Assembly: GCA_937868725.1 (NCBI GenBank)
Contig: CALMMQ010000117.1
Location: forward strand, 1-50,187
Direction: 5' to 3'
DNA from: an uncultured Pleomorphomonas sp.
Lineage (GTDB): Bacteria > Pseudomonadota > Alphaproteobacteria > Rhizobiales > Pleomorphomonadaceae
Length of the DNA stretch: 50,187 nucleotides
Below, one piece after another: positions 46,473 through 50,187 of the stretch. Each line of letters opens with the position of its first letter. The stretch's first letter is position 1. The notes below the pieces were generated by a model. The model saw only the letters and a list, made by a program, of their open reading frames with translations, was not told where the DNA came from and ran no database searches. A program made the translations under genes and the position numbers.

Positions 46473-46501
46473 AAGGCCGGGGAGGCAACTCCCCGGCCTT
46501 T
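46473..46501 (+). terminator. Intrinsic terminator of aspS
   Basis: AAGGCCGGGGAG (46473-46484) and CTCCCCGGCCTT (46489-46500) form a perfect 12-bp stem with a GNRA loop (GCAA), ending in TTT. It lies 26 bases past the aspS stop. Confidence 0.85.
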
Positions 46502-46825
46502 GTCGTTTTCGCCGTCTAGCCGCCGTCGAATCGCCGTGGCCGACCGAAATGCGTCTACGGCATTTTCTGGCGAGTTCGAAACAGGGTAAAGCAATCCTTG
46601 CCGCCGATCGGGCGCATTTGAATTGTCCTGAGGTCTGTTTTGGCAGAAAGCCCGGGAATCGATGGTTGCTCAGGCGTAAAGGTAATCAAGGATTCATGTG
46701 TTGTTTGTCGCCTGTTAATTTTGCTATTTAACACGCTTTTTAAGCAACAGGGTCACCATGAATTCATCTTCGGGAAACGAAGAATAGAGGCAAAGACCTC
46801 GGGTAAACGAACAGGGATTACGACC
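46502..46825 (+). other. Leader region of the Sel1 gene
   Basis: 324 bases without a recognised gene. A plausible promoter is TTGTTT (46701-46706), 17 bases, CTATTT (46724-46729). Downstream, a 9-codon frame (46758-46787, MNSSSGNEE) contains a perfect hairpin TCTTCG-GGAAA-CGAAGA (46767-46783). Its Shine-Dalgarno is weak, so translation is uncertain. The frame upstream of 46826 is open to 46640 but not protein-like. Confidence 0.4.
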
Positions 46826-47092
46826 ATGGCACGTTTTGAGTTCAGCAGCAGCGATCAGATCAGTGGCGGCGCCAATGCTTCCGGCGACATCCTCTTCCAG
46901 CTTGGGGTCATGTATGCCACCGGCCGCGAAGTGCAGATGAACCTCGTCGAGGCGCACAAGTGGTTCAACATCGCCGCCACGCGCGGCTCCGAAGACGCCG
47001 CCCGGCGCCGCCGCGAACTGGCGGTCGAGATGTCGCCGAGCGAGATCGCCCTGGCTCAGCGCCAGGCACGCGAATGGATTTCCCTCCATTGA
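46826..47092 (+). CDS. Small Sel1-repeat protein
   Basis: 88 residues with a single Sel1/TPR-like repeat (ILFQLGVMYATGREVQMNLVEAHKWFNIAATRGSEDAARRR), followed by a basic helix and a C-terminal LAQRQAREWISLH. Short single-repeat proteins of this kind are common in Rhizobiales; no function is established to my knowledge. Sel1 repeats usually mediate protein-protein contacts. The ATG at 46826 gives MARFEFSSSDQI. There is no signal peptide, so it is cytoplasmic. Confidence 0.85.
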   Translation: MARFEFSSSDQISGGANASGDILFQLGVMYATGREVQMNLVEAHKWFNIAATRGSEDAARRRRELAVEMSPSEIALAQRQAREWISLH

Positions 47093-47155
47093 GGAGGTTG
47101 GGCCGGCCCGGCAGGCCACCGCGTCCATCCATTTCGTCCATCAACGGCCTCATGT

Positions 47156-47187
47156 AACGGCGGCGTCCATCCGGAAGCCGCCGTTTT
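47156..47187 (+). terminator. Terminator between the Sel1 gene and arsC
   Basis: AACGGCGGC (47156-47164) and GCCGCCGTT (47177-47185) form a 9-bp stem with a 12-base loop, and the T-run spans 47184-47187. It lies between convergent genes and may work in both directions, although T residues on the minus side are few. Confidence 0.65.
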
Positions 47188-47214
47188 CGCGTCCTTCGCC
47201 CTCCGGGGCGCCGC

Positions 47215-47649
47215 TCAGATCAGCCGCCGGCCGTCGGCGTCGACGATCAGTTCGCCGTCTTCCTTGGCAAACGGACCGGGCGGCAGACGGTCGAGCAGGT
47301 CGAGCACCGCTTCGCTCGGCCGGCACAGCCGCACGCCCTTCGCCGTCGCCACGATCGGCCGCTCGACCAGGATCGGGTGGGCCACCATGGCGTCCAGAAT
47401 GGTGGCGTCGCTGACGTCGGTGGCCGTGAGCCCGAGTTCGACAGCCGGCGACTTCTTGACGCGCAGCGCCTGACGTGGCGTCAGCCCGGCGGCGGCGAAT
47501 AGGGCCTGCAGTTGCGGCTTGCTCCAGCCGGTCTTGAGGTACTCGACGATGACGGGCGTGTAGCCGGCCGCTTCGATCAGGCGCAGCACGTTGCGCGACG
47601 TGCCGCAATCGGGATTGTGATGGATGACGACGCTGGTGATTTCCGCCAT
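47215..47649 (-). CDS. arsC: Arsenate reductase (glutaredoxin type, ArsC family)
   Basis: 144-residue thioredoxin-fold protein. The active-site motif HHNPDCGTSRNVL carries Cys15, followed by YLKTGWSKPQLQALFAAAGLTPRQALRVK and ILVERPIVAT, typical of ArsC. It reduces arsenate to arsenite with glutathione and glutaredoxin. No arsR, arsB or acr3 is nearby, so a housekeeping ArsC/YffB-type role is possible. AGGAGG lies 7 bases before the ATG at 47649, which fixes the start; the longer open frame upstream is not used. Confidence 0.92.
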   Translation of the reverse strand: MAEITSVVIHHNPDCGTSRNVLRLIEAAGYTPVIVEYLKTGWSKPQLQALFAAAGLTPRQALRVKKSPAVELGLTATDVSDATILDAMVAHPILVERPIVATAKGVRLCRPSEAVLDLLDRLPPGPFAKEDGELIVDADGRRLI

Positions 47650-48018
47650 GTAGGCCTCCTGTAGTCTGGCCGCTTGTAGCATCGACCGGCCGCCGTGGTC
47701 ACCGGGCGGGTCTTGGGATGGAGGAGTTTTCCCGCTTTTCGGCCGGATGAGCCGTTTGCCTGCCCCGACTGCCACCGATAATAGTGTCCAATAGCAAATA
47801 TCCAGAACGGAAACAGTTGTCCTGAAAGATGATTCAATATTGCGCTAAACTGCAGCACCCCTGTCAAAAGCCGCAGTTCAGTTTTAGTCTTTCGTATAGG
47901 CCGTTAGCATTCTGTATTTCATAAGGACTATGTTCATGAATTTTCAACCGCTAGTTCGCATGCTGGGCCATCGAGATGTACGAAGTAGATTGCGATTCAG
48001 CACCTGTTGGGGGGAGAG
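47650..48018. other. Divergent arsC/MCP intergenic region
   Basis: 369 bases, AT-rich from about 47770 to 47940. ATG at 47930 follows AAGGA, but its 63-codon frame runs out of phase into the receptor gene and does not look coding. No convincing sigma-28 (TAAA-N15-GCCGATAA) or sigma-70 promoter was fixed for the receptor. Confidence 0.4.
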
Positions 48019-49350
48019 ATGGCGCTCGTCGACTTTCAGGGACACGTCCAGGCCTATTTCATTGACGAAGCGGCGTCCGCCGATGTTCGCTCCGCCTGGA
48101 AGATCATTGATCGGCACATGAACGACATCCTCGCAACGTTCTACGGCCGCTGGGAGCGAGAGCCGCGGCTGGCGGCGCTGGTGCGTGGCCGGATCGATCA
48201 CCTCAAGAAAGCCCAGTACGATCATTGGCAGCGGCTGTTTTCGGCTCGCTTCGACCGCGATTACTTCGAAAGCGTCCATCGCGTCGGTCTCGCCCATGTC
48301 CGCATCGGACTGGAACCGCACTACTACATCTCCGGCTACAATCACGTGCTGGCCCAGATTTCCGATCTCCTCGGCCGGCACTGCCGCCTTTCCGGTACCA
48401 GGGCCGCCAGAATGATCGGCGCCGTGACCAAGGTCGTGTTGCTCGACATGGACATCGCCGTGTCCGTCTATGGTGAAACGCTGGTGCAGCAGATCTCCGA
48501 CCGTCAGGCCCGCGTACTGACGGCCATCGGCGATTTCGAGTCCCAGATCACCTGCATGCTGGGCAAGCTTGCCACCATGACGGCCAACCTCGGCAACAGT
48601 TCCGGCGAACTCTCGACCCAGGCGAGCTCCGTCACCGACCGCTGCGACCGCATTCGTTCCGCTCAGGAGGCGACCGGCAACGGCATCGCCACCACCGCCG
48701 CCGCGACCGAAGAGCTGCATGCCTCGATCGACGAGATCGGCCGCCAGGCCGAAGCCTCGCTGGTCATTGCCTCCAAGGCCGTCGAGAGTGCCCGCCGCAC
48801 CACCGTTTCGGTCGAGGGACTGGCCCAGGCTGTCGACAAGATCGGCTCGGTGGTCGAACTTATCTCGTCCATTGCCGGCCAGACCAATCTTCTGGCTCTC
48901 AACGCTACCATCGAGGCGGCGCGGGCCGGCGAGGCCGGCAAGGGCTTCGCGGTGGTGGCACAGGAGGTGAAGTCGCTGGCGGCCCAGACGGCACGGGCGA
49001 CCGAGGAAATCACCAGCCAGATCGCCGGCATCCAGCAGGCGACGCAACAGTCGGTCACCGACATTTCCGGTATCACCGAGACCATCGTCGAGGTCGAACG
49101 CATCGGCACGGCCATCGCCGCCGCCGTCGAGGAGCAATCGGCGGCGACCGCCGATATCGCCAACTCGGCCCTCGGCGTCTCGCGCTCGGCCGGCGACATC
49201 GCCGCTTCCATCGGTGACGTGACGACGGCCAGCCACCAGACCATCCGCTCAGCCGAGATCGTCTCGGCCATCTCCGGCGAACTGGTCGAGCAGGCAAACG
49301 TTCTGAAAGAGAGCGTCGCCGCCTTCACCGGCAAGGTGGCGCAAGGGTAG
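48019..49350 (+). CDS. Globin-coupled methyl-accepting chemotaxis protein
   Basis: 443 residues without membrane segments. An N-terminal protoglobin/globin-coupled sensor domain (residues 1 to about 155) has the proximal heme histidine at His93 within [22 protein letters not shown] linker and a cytoplasmic signalling domain follow, with the receptor tip [39 protein letters not shown]. It is a soluble HemAT-like oxygen receptor that would signal to CheA/CheW; no che genes are nearby. The ATG at 48019 follows GGGGAG; a TTG at 48007 is an unlikely alternative. Confidence 0.93.
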   Translation: MALVDFQGHVQAYFIDEAASADVRSAWKIIDRHMNDILATFYGRWEREPRLAALVRGRIDHLKKAQYDHWQRLFSARFDRDYFESVHRVGLAHVRIGLEPHYYISGYNHVLAQISDLLGRHCRLSGTRAARMIGAVTKVVLLDMDIAVSVYGETLVQQISDRQARVLTAIGDFESQITCMLGKLATMTANLGNSSGELSTQASSVTDRCDRIRSAQEATGNGIATTAAATEELHASIDEIGRQAEASLVIASKAVESARRTTVSVEGLAQAVDKIGSVVELISSIAGQTNLLALNATIEAARAGEAGKGFAVVAQEVKSLAAQTARATEEITSQIAGIQQATQQSVTDISGITETIVEVERIGTAIAAAVEEQSAATADIANSALGVSRSAGDIAASIGDVTTASHQTIRSAEIVSAISGELVEQANVLKESVAAFTGKVAQG

Positions 49351-49421
49351 GGGGCGAGGACAACTCCAATAGAGGAGCGATCTGGTGTCGTGCATCCAAC
49401 CACGAACAACGCATTACGGGG

Positions 49422-50187
49422 TGATCCTGCCCCCGTTTGGCCGGACACTCAGGCTGTTGCAGATTGGGCTCTGATGAACTCGCGGGGCGAGCGCATCCTG
49501 AGGCCCGAGTGAGGATGGTTTTCGTTGTAATCCTCGAACCATCCGGGGATCAGACGCAAGGCGGTTTCGGCGTCGGGCAGCGGTGACACCGAGACATAGT
49601 CGCGTTTGAGCGTGTTGACGAAGGCCTCGGCCATGCCGTTGCTTTGCGGGCTTTTGACCGGCGTGAAGCAGGGCTTGAGGCCGATCTGGCGGGCGAAGAT
49701 CCGGGTTTCACGGGCGATGTAGGCCGAGCCGTTGTCGGTCAGGAACTCGATGGTCTCAGGCGCCCGACAGGCGCCGAAGCGCCTCTCGACGGCTTCGAGC
49801 AGGATGTCGCGGATGTCCGATCCGCTGATGCCGGCGTTGACGACGGCGCACCAGGCCAGGATCTCGCGATCGTGGGCATCGATGACGAAGGCGCCGCGGA
49901 CGATGTCGCCGTTCCAGCAGGCGAACTCGAAGCCGTCCGAGCACCATCTGAGGTTCGAGCGCATGACGATGACCTTGCCGTCGTGGACGGGATCGACCCG
50001 CTCGGTGGCGGCGGGCGTCAGTAACAGCTTGTGGACCTGCATCAGGCGATAGACGCGTTTGTGGTTGACCGGGGCGGCGCCGTCTTCCTTGAGTTTGCGG
50101 TTGATCAGCGCGGTGATCCGTCTGTAGCCATAGGTAGGCCGCTCGGCCACGAGCGCTGTGAGGATCGGCACCAGGCCCGCGTCTTGC
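49422..50187 (-). mobile_element. IS3-family (IS2 group) element, right part, cut by window edge
   Basis: The element begins near 49422, where TGATCCTGCCCCC and GGCCGGACA lie just outside the transposase stop. This looks like the terminal inverted repeat, but the other end is outside the window, so the exact boundary is a guess. It inserted about 70 bases after the receptor gene, in convergent orientation, and leaves that gene intact. Confidence 0.6.
49449..50187 (-). CDS. IS2-type transposase OrfB, 5' end outside window
   Basis: At least 246 codons of an rve/DDE integrase-type transposase. ALVAERPTYGYRRITALINRKLKEDGAAPVNHKRVYRLM (HTH_21 region) is followed by the DDE core. The three acidic residues lie in RWCSDGFEFAC, EFLTDNGSAY and PQSNGMAEAFV. 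The C-terminal DYNENHPHSGLRMRSPREFI is typical of IS2-group OrfB. The frame runs open to the window edge through QDAGLVPIL, so the GTG at 50171 is not the true start. OrfA and the frameshift region would lie to the right. Confidence 0.93.
   Translation of the reverse strand, partial: QDAGLVPILTALVAERPTYGYRRITALINRKLKEDGAAPVNHKRVYRLMQVHKLLLTPAATERVDPVHDGKVIVMRSNLRWCSDGFEFACWNGDIVRGAFVIDAHDREILAWCAVVNAGISGSDIRDILLEAVERRFGACRAPETIEFLTDNGSAYIARETRIFARQIGLKPCFTPVKSPQSNGMAEAFVNTLKRDYVSVSPLPDAETALRLIPGWFEDYNENHPHSGLRMRSPREFIRAQSATA

Noticed and set aside
47846-47873. Possible sigma-28 flagellar promoter before the chemoreceptor
   Set aside because: TAAA is present but the GCCGATAA box at the right distance is not.
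47930-48121. 63-codon frame with a fair Shine-Dalgarno before the globin receptor
   Set aside because: It overlaps the receptor start out of phase, has an Arg/Ser/Pro-rich shadow composition and resembles no protein.

Overview
The window is a GC-rich chromosomal segment from an alphaproteobacterium, most likely Hyphomicrobiales (Rhizobiales). The evidence is a short alphaproteobacterial-type prolyl-tRNA synthetase without the editing insertion, the AapJQMP general amino-acid transporter, a dat-hfq-hflX block, a membrane-bound cytochrome-c-fused urate oxidase (PuuD) and a complete UrtABCDE urea transporter. No genus is claimed. No rRNA, tRNA, CRISPR array or prophage was seen. One IS3-family (IS2-type) element runs off the right edge.

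Layout: 0.2-8.2 kb holds housekeeping genes: proS, the lipoprotein-release genes lolC-lolD, a small secreted Cys-containing protein on the minus strand, a D-amino-acid aminotransferase, hfq, hflX and a Tat/lipoprotein L,D-transpeptidase. 8.5-15.3 kb is a glycogen cluster, glgC-glgA-glgX-pgm, without glgB. It has hairpins between cistrons and ends in a strong intrinsic terminator. 15.4-16.0 kb is an AT-rich intergenic stretch with a candidate promoter for aapJQMP (16.0-20.5 kb). 20.7-33.4 kb is a purine-nitrogen region: uraH, xdhABC, a BMP-type (nucleoside-like) ABC transporter, a half-length YciB-like membrane protein, puuD, a candidate structured RNA and apt. 33.4-38.5 kb is on the minus strand: an alpha/beta hydrolase, then a two-component pair made of a REC-LuxR response regulator and a very large hybrid kinase whose N-terminal half is an NCS1 (purine/cytosine/allantoin permease-like) transporter domain. 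Diverging from it is urtABCDE (38.9-44.5 kb). 44.7-50.2 kb has aspS, a Sel1-repeat protein, arsC (minus), a soluble globin-coupled chemotaxis receptor and the IS2-type transposase.

How it fits together: about 28 kb (16-44.5 kb) is devoted to acquiring organic nitrogen. It covers uptake of amino acids, purine nucleosides and urea, oxidation of xanthine to urate (XdhABC), oxidation of urate to 5-hydroxyisourate (PuuD) and its hydrolysis to OHCU (UraH). The OHCU decarboxylase, the allantoin steps and urease are not in the window. The transporter-kinase fusion is well placed to sense a nitrogen compound and to control the divergent urt operon through the response regulator. A palindrome (TACGTC-N4-GACGTA) just upstream of urtA is a candidate binding site; that link is inference.

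The least explained items are the kinase's cysteine-rich linker, the folded leader between puuD and apt, and an intrinsic terminator that lies downstream of the best -35 box for aspS.
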